A program made the position numbers and the translations under genes. Positions 25,683 through 35,252 of a stretch of DNA of 64,000 bases are shown here, one piece after another. The notes beneath the pieces were generated by a model that made no database searches, had not been told where the DNA came from, and saw only the letters and a list, made by a program, of their open reading frames with translations. Numbering within the stretch: the first letter of the stretch is position 1; each line of letters begins with the position of its first letter. This stretch comes from Sulfurospirillum sp001602955 (GTDB lineage Bacteria > Campylobacterota > Campylobacteria > Campylobacterales > Sulfurospirillaceae), in the NCBI GenBank assembly GCA_001602955.1, contig LVAC01000003.1:1-64000 (forward strand), written 5' to 3'.

Positions 25683-25853
25683 ATGCAAAATGCGTTGTTT
25701 GACGATTTAAAATCGATCAAAGAGAAGATGAATCAAGATGAAAAAATCAATCAAGAAAAGCTTATAGAAGCGCAAAAGCAAGAAAAAGAAAAAAAATTGC
25801 AAGCGCAATTTGAGACTTTTATGAAAACTTCGGGCGTTAAAAAACTCCACTGA
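25683..25853 (+). CDS. 56-residue charged helical protein upstream of bpt
   Basis: The frame encodes MQNALFDDLKSIKEKMNQDE followed by a highly charged helix and ends TSGVKKLH. AAGGACTTTACA precedes the ATG, and the stop is two bases before the bpt start, so the genes are co-transcribed. The function is unknown. The coding call rests on the ribosome-binding site, tight spacing and consistent codon use. Confidence 0.7.
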   Translation: MQNALFDDLKSIKEKMNQDEKINQEKLIEAQKQEKEKKLQAQFETFMKTSGVKKLH

Positions 25854-25855
25854 TT

Positions 25856-26581
25856 ATGGCATTACACTCACGTATGATCGAATTTTCGACCTTAGAGACG
25901 TCTTGTTCTTACTTGGACGGATGTAAAACGCGTATGGAATACAAATACATCGAAAACGCGACTTCAGAACTCAATCAAGCTCTGGTTGAACGGGGTTGGA
26001 GACGTTTTGGGCATTATTATTCCAGACCGCAATGCTCGCATTGCAAGGCATGTTTAAGCCTTCGTATCGATGTTCGAAATTATCAATTTTCACGCTCCGC
26101 AAAACGGACTTTTAAAAAAGCCGAGGGGATACGTTACGTGATTCAAGTGCCGAGTATTAGCAACGAACATCTAGAACTCTACGATAAATACCATCGTTTT
26201 ATGGAACAAAAACGCGGCTGGCAATACTACTACCTCAAACCGCAAAGCTACCACGAACTTTATGTTAGCGGCGCGCAGGATTTCGGTAAAGAGGTACTTT
26301 ATTTTTACGAAGACAAATTGATCGGTGTGGATTTGATCGACTTTTTGGATGACGGGATCTCCTCGATTTACTTTTTTTACGATCCCGATTTTGCCCATCT
26401 TTCGCTAGGACGCCTTTCGATTTACGAACAATTAATTTTGGCAAAAGAGTACGGTTTAGAGTGGATTTATTTAGGATATTACGTTGAAAACTGCCAAAGT
26501 TTAAAATACAAAGGAAACTATCGTCCTTATCAGATTTTACAAGGAAACCCCAAAATAGACGAGGATGCTATCTGGCTTTAA
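25856..26581 (+). CDS. bpt: Aspartate/glutamate leucyltransferase (bacterial Bpt/ATE)
   Basis: This 241-residue N-end-rule enzyme transfers leucine from Leu-tRNA to proteins with N-terminal Asp or Glu, marking them for ClpS/ClpAP. The zinc-type motif PQCSHCKACLSLRIDV is at about residue 58, and the GNAT-like half contains GVDLIDFLDDGISSIYFF. Length matches the family (about 240). In Campylobacter jejuni the equivalent gene also neighbours a dnaJ-like gene, as here. Confidence 0.9.
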   Translation: MALHSRMIEFSTLETSCSYLDGCKTRMEYKYIENATSELNQALVERGWRRFGHYYSRPQCSHCKACLSLRIDVRNYQFSRSAKRTFKKAEGIRYVIQVPSISNEHLELYDKYHRFMEQKRGWQYYYLKPQSYHELYVSGAQDFGKEVLYFYEDKLIGVDLIDFLDDGISSIYFFYDPDFAHLSLGRLSIYEQLILAKEYGLEWIYLGYYVENCQSLKYKGNYRPYQILQGNPKIDEDAIWL

Positions 26582-26637
26582 AAACTTGGAATCTTTTTTG
26601 CTTAAGATGCATATCTGAATGCAAAAAGGAGAGCTCG

Positions 26638-27468
26638 ATGCACTGCTGCCTTACTCACGATATGCTTGCCGTTACAATTCAAGAAGATGCAAAGACGTTT
26701 TATTTTCTACAAAATATCGCCGCTAAAAATTTCACAAAGAAAATCGGGCGCAAAGAAAAAATGATTATTTTTAAAGAACCCGAAGAGACGGTTCAGCGTC
26801 GTTATTTTCTAAAACTAATCTCTAAAATTTACTTGCGCGAGCATAATGATCAAATGCAAGCAAGCATCATCGAAAACGCTATCGATAAAAGCATCAAAAT
26901 TTCACTTTTAAAACCCAATCAAGTCATCCAAAAAATGTCGATTCGCATCGCTATTGAAGACAATTATGCCGTTATTTTCGATTTGGGTTCGCACAATACG
27001 CTTTTCGCATCTTACTTAAAAAGCTATTTTAAAGATCACCTCGTCAGAATACGCCCTAAAAACGGGACGATTACGCTCTATCCCAATTCCGATCAAACCG
27101 CCGTGCTTTTAGACAAACTTTTGGCGCAAAAGGAGCTTTTCGGCTCTTACGTCGAATTTCATTACGATCGAGCGCATTATGAAGCCTACACACGAACTCT
27201 GATGGCGAAAAAAATCCGCCGTAACCGTCACAATGCCCTCTTCTCGCTCTTGGAAGACTATTTCGGTATTTTAGGGTGTAAAATAGAAGATTCGTTCGAG
27301 ATCGTTCGTAGTAACTACTTGGCATTAGTGAAAAAATACCATCCCGATAGTTGCGGACTTTACGACGGAGACTTACATGTCAAATACGTTGCAAAGTTTC
27401 AAGAGGTGCAAACGGCATACGAAATGGTCAAAATGCACTTTCAAAACTCCGAGCGTTGCATCGCCTAG
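26638..27468 (+). CDS. DnaJ-like protein with C-terminal J domain
   Basis: The 276-residue protein ends in a J domain, residues about 205-270, with the HPD motif in LVKKYHPDSCG. The N-terminal 200 residues are not a recognised domain. J domains stimulate a DnaK ATPase, so it is a co-chaperone with an unknown client. AAGGAGAGCTCG precedes the ATG. It is convergent with rpoN and overlaps its stop by four bases. Confidence 0.8.
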   Translation: MHCCLTHDMLAVTIQEDAKTFYFLQNIAAKNFTKKIGRKEKMIIFKEPEETVQRRYFLKLISKIYLREHNDQMQASIIENAIDKSIKISLLKPNQVIQKMSIRIAIEDNYAVIFDLGSHNTLFASYLKSYFKDHLVRIRPKNGTITLYPNSDQTAVLLDKLLAQKELFGSYVEFHYDRAHYEAYTRTLMAKKIRRNRHNALFSLLEDYFGILGCKIEDSFEIVRSNYLALVKKYHPDSCGLYDGDLHVKYVAKFQEVQTAYEMVKMHFQNSERCIA

Positions 27469-28736
27469 CGCGTTAACATGTAAAGTTTTTTACGTTCGGA
27501 CGAACTGGCGATATTGAACTGTTGGCGGTATTTGGTAATCGTGCGACGCACCATTTTGATGTTAAATTTCTCTTCAATCATTTCCAGCAACTTAAGATCG
27601 CTCATCGGCTTTATGCGACTTTCGTTTTTAACCAACTCTAACATGTAGTCTTTAATGGCACTATTGGAAATATCATCGTCCAAAGCGGTCGCAAAAAATT
27701 GTTTTAATGCGATGACACCGCGACTGCATGAGAGATATTTACCGGCAATCGCACGCGAAATCGTCGAAGGATTGCGCCCCAAATCGTCCGCCAAATCTTT
27801 CAGTTTCATCGGTTTAATGGCTTTGCCGAAGAAAAAATCGTATTGGTATTCGACGATCATCAGACCGATTTTATACAGTGTGGCTTTACGCATTTCAAGC
27901 GCATCGATCAGGTCTTTGGCATCTTTGATTTTCTGCGAAACGAAGCTGTGGCTTTCGTCCATGCCTTCCGTATCGATGATGATCTCGGGATAATAGGCGT
28001 CGTTTAAGCGCACCTCAATCGCACCGTCGTTTTCATAGATAAAAATATCGGGGATAATCTCTCGTTCGTCTTCCAAAAAATCGATGGCGGGAGGGTTGCG
28101 AAAACGCTGAATAATGCTAAGTGCTTCATGAAATAAAGGCTCTTTACTCATGGATTCGATCGCTTCAAAATGGACGATAAGATTTTCAACAACCTCGTAG
28201 AGTTCATTTTCAAGCGTGAGGTCTTGGAGTTGAAATAAAAACGCCTCTTTGACGTCAACCGCGCCGATTCCCAAAGGTTCAAGATAAGCAAAGCGTTGTC
28301 TGATTTTTTCGACTTCGGACATCGATACGTTCAATTTGTGTGCAATATCGTGTAGAGCCTGAGCTTCGAAATAGCCTTCACAATTGATATTTTCAATGAT
28401 TTCATAAGCAATATTTTGCGATTTTTCCGTCGGAAAAAGCGGCGGATTGATCTGCTCGAACAAAGCCTCATAGAGTGATTTTTTATAAAGCGTTAACGCT
28501 TCGATGGTATCTGAAACCGACGTTTTAGAGGCATGTTGAAAAAAGCTCTTTTTTTCGAACTTTTTTTCGGGAACTTCGCATCCGGATCGAATATGAATCA
28601 ACGGATTTTCTTGCACGAACGGCTCGAGCGTTTCGGTTAAAGTATCAAGATTGGCTTGTAAAATGGGCAGCCAACCTCTCAGGGTTGAGGAGAATTTTTG
28701 TTTGGCGGTCTGTGTAGCGTTGACCCTAAGTTTCAC
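27465..28736 (-). CDS. rpoN: RNA polymerase sigma-54 factor RpoN
   Basis: The 423-residue protein directs polymerase to GG/GC (-24/-12) promoters and in Campylobacterota drives flagellar genes. The C-terminal RpoN box is VRRTITKYRQQFNI followed by SSERKK. The core-binding region has EYQYDFFFG and LADDLGRNPSTISRAI as the HTH. The N-terminal Gln-rich region I is present. It is the last gene of the S4-trpD-tsaE-lptB-rpoN run. Confidence 0.95.
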   Translation of the reverse strand: MKLRVNATQTAKQKFSSTLRGWLPILQANLDTLTETLEPFVQENPLIHIRSGCEVPEKKFEKKSFFQHASKTSVSDTIEALTLYKKSLYEALFEQINPPLFPTEKSQNIAYEIIENINCEGYFEAQALHDIAHKLNVSMSEVEKIRQRFAYLEPLGIGAVDVKEAFLFQLQDLTLENELYEVVENLIVHFEAIESMSKEPLFHEALSIIQRFRNPPAIDFLEDEREIIPDIFIYENDGAIEVRLNDAYYPEIIIDTEGMDESHSFVSQKIKDAKDLIDALEMRKATLYKIGLMIVEYQYDFFFGKAIKPMKLKDLADDLGRNPSTISRAIAGKYLSCSRGVIALKQFFATALDDDISNSAIKDYMLELVKNESRIKPMSDLKLLEMIEEKFNIKMVRRTITKYRQQFNIASSSERKKLYMLTR

Positions 28737-28751
28737 TCCTCTCTCCTAAAA

Positions 28752-29474
28752 TTAAAATCGAAAATCTTCGCCGAGATAATAGGTCTTCACCAGTTTATTT
28801 TGCGCCACTTCTTCACTACTACCGCTGGCAAGGAGAGTTCCGTCTTTGATGACGTAAGCACGATCGCAAATAGCAAGTGTCTCTCGTACGTTGTGATCGG
28901 TAATCAAAACGCCGATATTGAGTTTTGCCAACTCTTCAACGATACTTTGAATATCCGCGACCGCCAAAGGGTCAACGCCCGCAAAAGGTTCGTCCAACAG
29001 CAAAAATTTGGGATGTAACACTAAAGAGCGAGCGATTTCGCATCGGCGTCGTTCACCGCCGCTAAGGCTCACGCCGTTACGTTTACGAATCGGTTCGATG
29101 TTTAAAAGATTTAAGAGTTCTTCGACGCGTTTAGCGGCCTCTTCTTTATTACTGTAAACAATCTCCGCCGCAAGCATAATGTTCTCTTCCACGCTTAAAT
29201 CTTTAAAAATACTTGATTCTTGCGGCAAGTAGCCGATACCTTGTTTGGCTCTGACATGTAAGGGAATATGCGTCACGTCTTGGTTATCGAAATAAACCGC
29301 ACCCGAAGTCGGTTCTATCAAGCCGCAAATCATATAAAACATCGTCGTCTTTCCGGCTCCGTTAGGTCCTAAAAGTCCGACGACTTCGCCGCTTTTGACA
29401 TCAAGGGACACGCCTTTGATGATCGGCGTTTTTTTAATTACTTTTTCAAGTTTTTCTACTTTAAGCGTATGCAT
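28752..29474 (-). CDS. lptB: LPS export ABC transporter ATPase LptB
   Basis: The 240-residue ATPase powers lipopolysaccharide extraction from the inner membrane with LptFG. Walker A is GPNGAGKTTMFYMI (about 35), the signature is SLSGGERRRCEIARSL, Walker B is LLLDEPFAGVDP, and the H-loop is ITDHNV. The lptB-rpoN neighbourhood is common in proteobacteria. Its start overlaps the end of tsaE by 14 bases. Confidence 0.94.
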   Translation of the reverse strand: MHTLKVEKLEKVIKKTPIIKGVSLDVKSGEVVGLLGPNGAGKTTMFYMICGLIEPTSGAVYFDNQDVTHIPLHVRAKQGIGYLPQESSIFKDLSVEENIMLAAEIVYSNKEEAAKRVEELLNLLNIEPIRKRNGVSLSGGERRRCEIARSLVLHPKFLLLDEPFAGVDPLAVADIQSIVEELAKLNIGVLITDHNVRETLAICDRAYVIKDGTLLASGSSEEVAQNKLVKTYYLGEDFRF

Positions 29475-29886
29475 GTATGTTTACCTTATAGGTTCGTTGA
29501 TCGTTTTTTTCTTCAATATCAAGCGTGCCGTAAGCAATGCCTAAACGCCCTAACAGGGCTTCAAAATCCGACATGGCCCATTCGATCAGATGGTATCCGC
29601 GGCTATCGAGTTTTTCAATCAAACCGCTTTTGACGAATCCATCCGTACCGCATTGGTAAATGTCGTAATGAAACAAACGGTTTTCATATTCGTGCAAAAT
29701 AGAAAAGGTCGGCGAAGAGACGGGTTCGCGAATGCCTAAAACGGCGGCAAACGTTTGAACAAACGTCGTTTTTCCGCTTGCCAAACCACCTCGAAGCAAT
29801 AAAATCCCCTCTTCTCCCATTTGCTCTCTAATCGTTTGCGCCAGTGCCTTAAGCCCCGTCACGTCACATGTCGTTTCGTACGTCAT
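29461..29886 (-). CDS. tsaE: tRNA threonylcarbamoyladenosine biosynthesis ATPase TsaE
   Basis: The 141-residue P-loop protein works with TsaB and TsaD to make t6A37 in tRNAs that read ANN codons. Walker A is LRGGLASGKTTFVQTF (about 32); SSPTFSILHEY and YHLIEWAM are characteristic of the family. It overlaps trpD by four bases. Confidence 0.93.
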   Translation of the reverse strand: MTYETTCDVTGLKALAQTIREQMGEEGILLLRGGLASGKTTFVQTFAAVLGIREPVSSPTFSILHEYENRLFHYDIYQCGTDGFVKSGLIEKLDSRGYHLIEWAMSDFEALLGRLGIAYGTLDIEEKNDQRTYKVNIHAYA

Positions 29887-30866
29887 ACTAAATACGAGAG
29901 TTTAATAATTTCGCCGAGCTTATCCCACGCTTGTTTGCTTGCAAGTGCCGCATCCATCATTTCGATACCTTCTTGAATATCTCTGGCTTTGGAATCGACG
30001 ACCAAAGCGCATGCACCGTTTAGTAACACAACATCGCGCTTAGGACCTTTTTCTTCGTTTTTCAAAATAGCCCGCGTAATATCGGCGTTATGATCGCTAT
30101 CGCCGCCTTGAATCGATTCCAACGAGGCCGATTTAAAGCCGTAAGCTTGAGGATCGATTTCGCCTTGGCTTATCTGCGTATTTTCAATCATCATATAAAA
30201 CGTAGGAGCGGACATCCCGACTTCGTCCAAACCGTCAAGCGAACTTAACACCATACTTTTTTGCGTACCGAGTGCTTGTAAAGCTTTACTAAAACGTTCG
30301 ACGTAATCGACGTGAAAGACGCCGACGACTTGTTTTTGCGCATTCGCGGGATTGGCAAGCGGTCCTAACATGTTAAAAATCGTTCGATGCGGCAGTGAGC
30401 GACGAATCGGCATAATGTGTTTCATGCACGGATGATGGTTCATCGCAAACATAAAAACAAAACCGCACTCTTGAAGCATTTTAACCTGTTTTTCGGGCGT
30501 TAAATTTAAATTGAGCCCGAGCGATCTTAAAACATCGGCACTTCCCGATAAACTCGTTGCCGAACCGCTACCGTGCTTGGCGACTTTGCAACCGAGCGCA
30601 CTTAAAACGATAGAGGTTGTGGTCGAGATATTGAACGTACCGCTTTTATCTCCTCCCGTTCCGACAATATCGATGATTTCGGTTTTTAAATCGTGTGGAA
30701 TGTCGAGTTTAACGCTGTGTTCGCGCATCACTTTTGCCGCGGCGGCAATCTCTTCAAAGCTTTCTCCCCGATGGTAAAGCTCGACTAAAAAACGCGCGGC
30801 TTCTTCGCTTGAAAGCTGATTTTCAAACAACGCGTTAAACGCCTCGTATGCCTCTTGATAATTCAT
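29883..30866 (-). CDS. trpD: Anthranilate phosphoribosyltransferase TrpD
   Basis: The 327-residue tryptophan-pathway enzyme joins anthranilate to PRPP. It carries VGTGGDKSGTFNISTTTSIV (PRPP loop), KHGSGSATSLSGSADVL, and HHPCMKHIMPIRRSL with NMLGPLANPA. Here trpD is separate from other trp genes and has no fused TrpG domain. It overlaps the S4-protein gene by four bases. Confidence 0.94.
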   Translation of the reverse strand: MNYQEAYEAFNALFENQLSSEEAARFLVELYHRGESFEEIAAAAKVMREHSVKLDIPHDLKTEIIDIVGTGGDKSGTFNISTTTSIVLSALGCKVAKHGSGSATSLSGSADVLRSLGLNLNLTPEKQVKMLQECGFVFMFAMNHHPCMKHIMPIRRSLPHRTIFNMLGPLANPANAQKQVVGVFHVDYVERFSKALQALGTQKSMVLSSLDGLDEVGMSAPTFYMMIENTQISQGEIDPQAYGFKSASLESIQGGDSDHNADITRAILKNEEKGPKRDVVLLNGACALVVDSKARDIQEGIEMMDAALASKQAWDKLGEIIKLSYLV

Positions 30867-31111
30867 TTTAGTTCCCTTACGTAGTCGTTTTGTTGAGTTT
30901 TAGGTATGGTTTTGGTTTGCGGCAATTGCACGACTTCGTATCGCACGGAGTGTTCAAGATAAGCCACGGTGATAATATCGCCTGCTTTAACGTCTTTAGC
31001 GGGTTTGGCCGTTACGCCGTTAATGCTGACGACGCCGTTTTTACACATATCTTCGGAAACGGCTCTTCGTTTCGTAATATTGACGCTGTTTAAAAATTTA
31101 TCGATTCGCAT
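30863..31111 (-). CDS. S4-domain RNA-binding protein (Hsp15/HslR-like)
   Basis: The 82-residue protein consists of an S4 domain: RIDKFLNSVNITKRRAVSED then GVVSINGVTAKPAKDVKAGD. Such small S4 proteins bind rRNA or stalled 50S-tRNA complexes. The start at 31111 is preferred over an upstream one because AAGGAAGAAAG precedes it and it gives the canonical MRIDKFL start. It heads the trpD-tsaE-lptB-rpoN run. Confidence 0.87.
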   Translation of the reverse strand: MRIDKFLNSVNITKRRAVSEDMCKNGVVSINGVTAKPAKDVKAGDIITVAYLEHSVRYEVVQLPQTKTIPKTQQNDYVRELK

Positions 31112-31264
31112 CTTTCTTCCTTGATTTAACGTCCATTCTAGCAAAAGAATATTTAAATTTGGTTTTTGAGCTTGACCGCCAAATCGCCCCTAGAGCATAA
31201 GCAAAGTTTTTATAAAGTTGCGCTACTATCACGAAATTCTATTAATTTTATGAGGATTCGTACG

Positions 31265-32491
31265 ATGAAAAAAAATGTCAAAAAAGTGGTTTTAGCATAC
31301 TCCGGCGGACTTGATACCAGTATTATTTTAAAATGGCTCCAAGACGAGTACCAATGTGAGGTCGTCACGTTTACTGCCGACATCGGTCAAGGCGAAGAGT
31401 TGGAACCGGCACGCAAAAAAGCGATCTCTTTGGGCATTAAACCCGAAAATATTTTTATCGAAGACTTAAAAGAAGAGTTTGTAAGAGATTACGTTTTCCC
31501 GATGTTTAGAGCCAACGCGATTTACGAAGGAGAGTATCTTTTGGGTACGTCTATCGCGCGTCCTTTAATCGCAAAACGCCAAGCGCAAATCGCGGCAATG
31601 GTCGGAGCCGATGGCGTAAGTCACGGTGCAACGGGTAAAGGAAACGATCAAGTACGCTTCGAGATGGGTTATCTTAGTATGAATTCCGATCTTGTGATTA
31701 TCGCTCCTTGGAGAGAATGGGATCTAAATTCACGCGAGAAATTATTGGCGTATGCCGAGAAAAACGGTATCAGCATTGAGAAAAAGCCGGGTAAATCGCC
31801 TTATTCGATGGATGCGAATTTATTGCATATCTCTTATGAAGGATTGGTGCTTGAAAATCCTGCCGCCGAACCGGAAGAAGACATGTGGCGATGGACGGTA
31901 AGTCCCGAAAAAGCACCCGATCAATCCGAAGTGATTGAACTCACGTACGAGAAAGGCGATCCGGTCGCACTTAACGGCGAAAAGCTTTCCCCCGCAACGA
32001 TGCTTTCTAAGCTCAATGCCCTTGGCTGCAAACACGGCATCGGACGTATCGATATCGTCGAAAATCGCTTCGTCGGTATGAAAAGTCGAGGTTGCTACGA
32101 AACTCCGGGCGGTACGATTATGCTTCGTGCCCACAGAGCGATTGAGAGCATTACGTTAGACCGTGAAGCGGCGCATTTTAAAGACGAGTTGATGCCGCGC
32201 TACGCAAAAACGATTTACAACGGCTTTTGGTTTTCACCCGAACGTGAAATGATGCAAGCGGCGATCGATAAATCGCAAGAAGGCGTCAACGGCACGGTAA
32301 GATTGAAACTTTACAAAGGTAACGTGTCGGTCATCGGCAGAGATTCTAAAACCAACAATCTCTTCAACGAAGCCTTTTGTACCTTTGAAGAAGATGAAGT
32401 TTACAACCAAAAAGATGCGGCAGGGTTTATTAAACTCAATGCGCTTCGTTTTATTATTAGCGGTAAAAATAGAAAAAAACAAGGAAATTAA
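31265..32491 (+). CDS. argG: Argininosuccinate synthase
   Basis: The 408-residue enzyme joins citrulline and aspartate in arginine synthesis. The N-terminal ATP loop is AYSGGLDTSI; SHGATGKGNDQVRFE and EVSPEK-type aspartate/citrulline contacts follow. The start MKKNVKKVVL at 31265 follows GAGGATTCGTACG; the frame extends 33 codons upstream without support and would exceed family length. Confidence 0.96.
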   Translation: MKKNVKKVVLAYSGGLDTSIILKWLQDEYQCEVVTFTADIGQGEELEPARKKAISLGIKPENIFIEDLKEEFVRDYVFPMFRANAIYEGEYLLGTSIARPLIAKRQAQIAAMVGADGVSHGATGKGNDQVRFEMGYLSMNSDLVIIAPWREWDLNSREKLLAYAEKNGISIEKKPGKSPYSMDANLLHISYEGLVLENPAAEPEEDMWRWTVSPEKAPDQSEVIELTYEKGDPVALNGEKLSPATMLSKLNALGCKHGIGRIDIVENRFVGMKSRGCYETPGGTIMLRAHRAIESITLDREAAHFKDELMPRYAKTIYNGFWFSPEREMMQAAIDKSQEGVNGTVRLKLYKGNVSVIGRDSKTNNLFNEAFCTFEEDEVYNQKDAAGFIKLNALRFIISGKNRKKQGN

Positions 32492-32528
32492 GGCATTACA
32501 ATGCCGATGATCTCCGAAAGATACGTCG

Positions 32529-32927
32529 ATGAGTCAATTATATCTGCAAGAGATTGAAAGAAGCCACGAAATAAGTCCGGAAGAGTTACATGTACTTCTT
32601 CTAGCAAGGGCAAAAGGTCGTGTTTCGTTTTGGTTAATCGATGTTCGCGAGAAAAACGAGTATACGGCATCGAGTATTAAGGGAACCGACGGCGTGTTCC
32701 CGACCTCGACGCTACATACGCAACTCAATGCGATCTTTAAATTACAAGATCGTTTAGTGATTTTTTACTGCACGAATGCACGCCGAACCTTTCGTTTGAT
32801 TCCGCGCCTCAAACGTATGGGTTTTACCAAAATAGCACACCTTAGCGGCGGAATTATCGAATACGGCGGAGAGAAATTGAAAAACGCTCCTCTGCCTTCT
32901 AGCATCAATCATAAGGAGACACTATGA
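32529..32927 (+). CDS. Single-domain rhodanese-like protein
   Basis: The 132-residue protein has the rhodanese fold pattern: LIDVREKNEYTASSIKG (substrate-side) and the active-site loop YCTNARRTF with a catalytic cysteine. It could act as a sulfurtransferase; the acceptor is unknown. It overlaps rplI by four bases, so it is translated with it, although the two functions are unrelated as far as known. Confidence 0.83.
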   Translation: MSQLYLQEIERSHEISPEELHVLLLARAKGRVSFWLIDVREKNEYTASSIKGTDGVFPTSTLHTQLNAIFKLQDRLVIFYCTNARRTFRLIPRLKRMGFTKIAHLSGGIIEYGGEKLKNAPLPSSINHKETL

Positions 32928-33370
32928 AAGTTTTATTAATTAAAGACGTCAAAGATTTAGGAAAAAAAGGCGAAATTAAAGAGGTCAAAGACGGTTACGG
33001 TCAAAACTTCCTTATCGGCAAAGGGTTTGCCCTTTTAGCGACAAACGAAGTTATGCGCAAATACGAAGCGGAACAACGAAAAAAAGCTGCCGCACAAGAA
33101 GAAGAGATCGCTAACCTCAAAGCGATACAAGCGAAATTGGCAACGCTCAAACTGACCGTCAAACGTAAACTCGGGGCAAACGGTAGCCTTTTCGGTGCCG
33201 TTACCAAAGATGAAATTGCGCATGAACTTAAAACGCAACACGGTATTGAAATCGATAAAAAAACTGTCGAAATTGATCAAGCGATCAAAACGACGGGCAA
33301 TTTCGACGTCAGCATCAAATTAGGACACGGCATTCACGCCCTCTTGTCCCTTATCATTATCGGAGAGTAA
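32924..33370 (+). CDS. rplI: 50S ribosomal protein L9
   Basis: The 148-residue protein starts MKVLLIKDVKDLGKKGEIKE and contains DGYGQNFLIGKGFA (L9 signature), a long linking helix, and a C-terminal rRNA-binding domain. AAGGAGACACT precedes the ATG. Length is standard. It is followed by hslV after 5 bases. Confidence 0.97.
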   Translation: MKVLLIKDVKDLGKKGEIKEVKDGYGQNFLIGKGFALLATNEVMRKYEAEQRKKAAAQEEEIANLKAIQAKLATLKLTVKRKLGANGSLFGAVTKDEIAHELKTQHGIEIDKKTVEIDQAIKTTGNFDVSIKLGHGIHALLSLIIIGE

Positions 33371-33375
33371 GATTA

Positions 33376-33921
33376 ATGTTTGAAGCAACCACCATTCTTG
33401 CATGTCGAGGCGAAAACAAAGCGGTCATCGGCGGCGACGGACAAGTAACGTTCGGCAATACGGTGCTTAAAAACAACGCCACCAAAATTCGCAAACTCTA
33501 CAACGGTAAAGTCTTAACGGGCTTTGCCGGAAGTACCGCCGACGCTTTCAACCTTTTTGACATGTTCGAAACGATTTTAGAGCAAAAAAAAGGCGACTTA
33601 TACAAATCGGTAATCGAATTTTCCAAAGAGTGGCGCAAAGACAAGATGTTGCGTCGGCTGGAAGCGATGATGATCGTACTTGATTGCGATCATATTTTTA
33701 TTTTAAGCGGTACCGGCGACGTGGTCGAGCCTGAAGACGGGAAAATCGCAGCAATCGGCAGCGGCGGAAACTATGCCATTGCGGCGGCTCGTGCTCTGGA
33801 TAGGCATGCGAAACTCGATGAAGAGACCATCGTTCTTGAGAGCCTTAAAATCGCAAGCGAATTGTGCATCTACACCAACGATCGTATTAAAACGTTTGTT
33901 TTAGAAAAGAGTGCTTCATGA
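33376..33921 (+). CDS. hslV: ATP-dependent protease peptidase subunit HslV
   Basis: The 181-residue threonine peptidase forms the core of the HslUV protease. The N-terminus is MFEATTILACRG: the catalytic threonine is residue 5 or 6, so a short propeptide must be removed, unlike E. coli, where it follows the initiator Met. I recall the same start in Helicobacter. GGDGQVTFGNT and GSGGNYAIAAARAL are conserved. It overlaps hslU by four bases. Confidence 0.95.
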   Translation: MFEATTILACRGENKAVIGGDGQVTFGNTVLKNNATKIRKLYNGKVLTGFAGSTADAFNLFDMFETILEQKKGDLYKSVIEFSKEWRKDKMLRRLEAMMIVLDCDHIFILSGTGDVVEPEDGKIAAIGSGGNYAIAAARALDRHAKLDEETIVLESLKIASELCIYTNDRIKTFVLEKSAS

Positions 33922-35243
33922 ATTTAACCCCCAAACAAATTGTTGCCTATTTGGATGAGTACATTATCGGTCAAACCAACGCCAAAAAAGCCATCGCCAT
34001 CGCCCTTCGCAATCGATACCGCAGGCTTTTACTCGAAGGCGATATGGTCGATGAAGTCATGCCGAAAAATATTCTTATGATCGGCTCTACGGGTGTAGGT
34101 AAAACCGAAATTGCGCGTAGAATGGCAAAAATGCTCTCTTTGCCTTTTGTTAAAGTGGAAGCTAGCAAATACACCGAAGTCGGTTTCGTCGGTCGAGACG
34201 TTGAATCGATGGTTCGCGACTTAATGATGGCTTCGATCAATCTAGTAAAAGCAGAGCATCGAGAGAAAAATCAAGAAACTATCGCCTTACATGTCGAAAA
34301 AATTATTATCGAAAAGCTGCTTCCTCCGCTTCCCAAAGGCGTGAGCGAAGAAAAAAAAGCCGAATACGAAAGAAGCTTTGAAAAAATGCGCCAAAAACTT
34401 CGCGACGGAGAATTGGACGAACTCAAAATCGAAATCGAACTTTCACAAGGCAATAACGATTTGGGCGACTCCTCCTTACCGCCGGAAATGGTCAAAGTAC
34501 AAGAGTCGTTTATTAAAATTTTAGGCACGGGTCAAAGTTCGATCAAAAAAGAAATGAGCGTTAAAGATGCAAAAGAGGCACTAAAACTCGAAGCGAGCGA
34601 AAAATTACTCGATATGGAAGCGATTAAAAGCGAAGCAAGAGACCGAGCTCAAAACGGCGGTATTATTTTTATCGACGAAATCGATAAAATAGCCGTCAGT
34701 TCTTCACAATCGAACCGCAGCGATCCAAGCAAAGAAGGCGTTCAACGTGATTTATTGCCCATTGTCGAAGGCAGCGACGTTACGACGAAATTCGGTACGA
34801 TTAAAACCGACCACGTACTTTTTATTTCGGCAGGTGCGTTTCACTTAAGTAAACCGAGCGATTTGATTCCCGAATTGCAAGGGCGATTTCCGTTACGCGT
34901 CGAGTTGAATGCCTTAAGCGAAGAGGTTCTTTTCCAAATATTAACGCAACCTAAAAATTCGCTCCTTCGTCAGTATCAAGCGTTACTCAAAACGGAAGGC
35001 GTCGAGTTGGTTTTTGAAGAAGATGCGATTCGTGCTATTGCGAAAATTGCGCAAACAACCAACGAGAGAACTGAAGATATCGGAGCTAGGAGATTGCATA
35101 CCGTCATTGAAAAAGTATTGGAAGAGATCAGTTATAGTGCCGACGAACATCAAGGCGAGACCCTTTACGTCACAAAAGAGTTGGTACACCAAAAATTAGA
35201 CGCTATCGTTGAGAACGAAGATAGCAGTCGCTATATTTTATAA
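33918..35243 (+). CDS. hslU: HslU unfoldase ATPase
   Basis: The 441-residue AAA+ ATPase unfolds substrates for HslV. Walker A is GSTGVGKTEIARRMAK (about 55). The inserted I-domain spans about 105-230, Walker B is IIFIDEIDKIA, sensor 2 is TEDIGARRLHT, and the C-terminal tail SSRYIL fits the HslV-activating peptide. Length is standard. Confidence 0.96.
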   Translation: MNLTPKQIVAYLDEYIIGQTNAKKAIAIALRNRYRRLLLEGDMVDEVMPKNILMIGSTGVGKTEIARRMAKMLSLPFVKVEASKYTEVGFVGRDVESMVRDLMMASINLVKAEHREKNQETIALHVEKIIIEKLLPPLPKGVSEEKKAEYERSFEKMRQKLRDGELDELKIEIELSQGNNDLGDSSLPPEMVKVQESFIKILGTGQSSIKKEMSVKDAKEALKLEASEKLLDMEAIKSEARDRAQNGGIIFIDEIDKIAVSSSQSNRSDPSKEGVQRDLLPIVEGSDVTTKFGTIKTDHVLFISAGAFHLSKPSDLIPELQGRFPLRVELNALSEEVLFQILTQPKNSLLRQYQALLKTEGVELVFEEDAIRAIAKIAQTTNERTEDIGARRLHTVIEKVLEEISYSADEHQGETLYVTKELVHQKLDAIVENEDSSRYIL

Positions 35244-35252
35244 AGTAGGATT

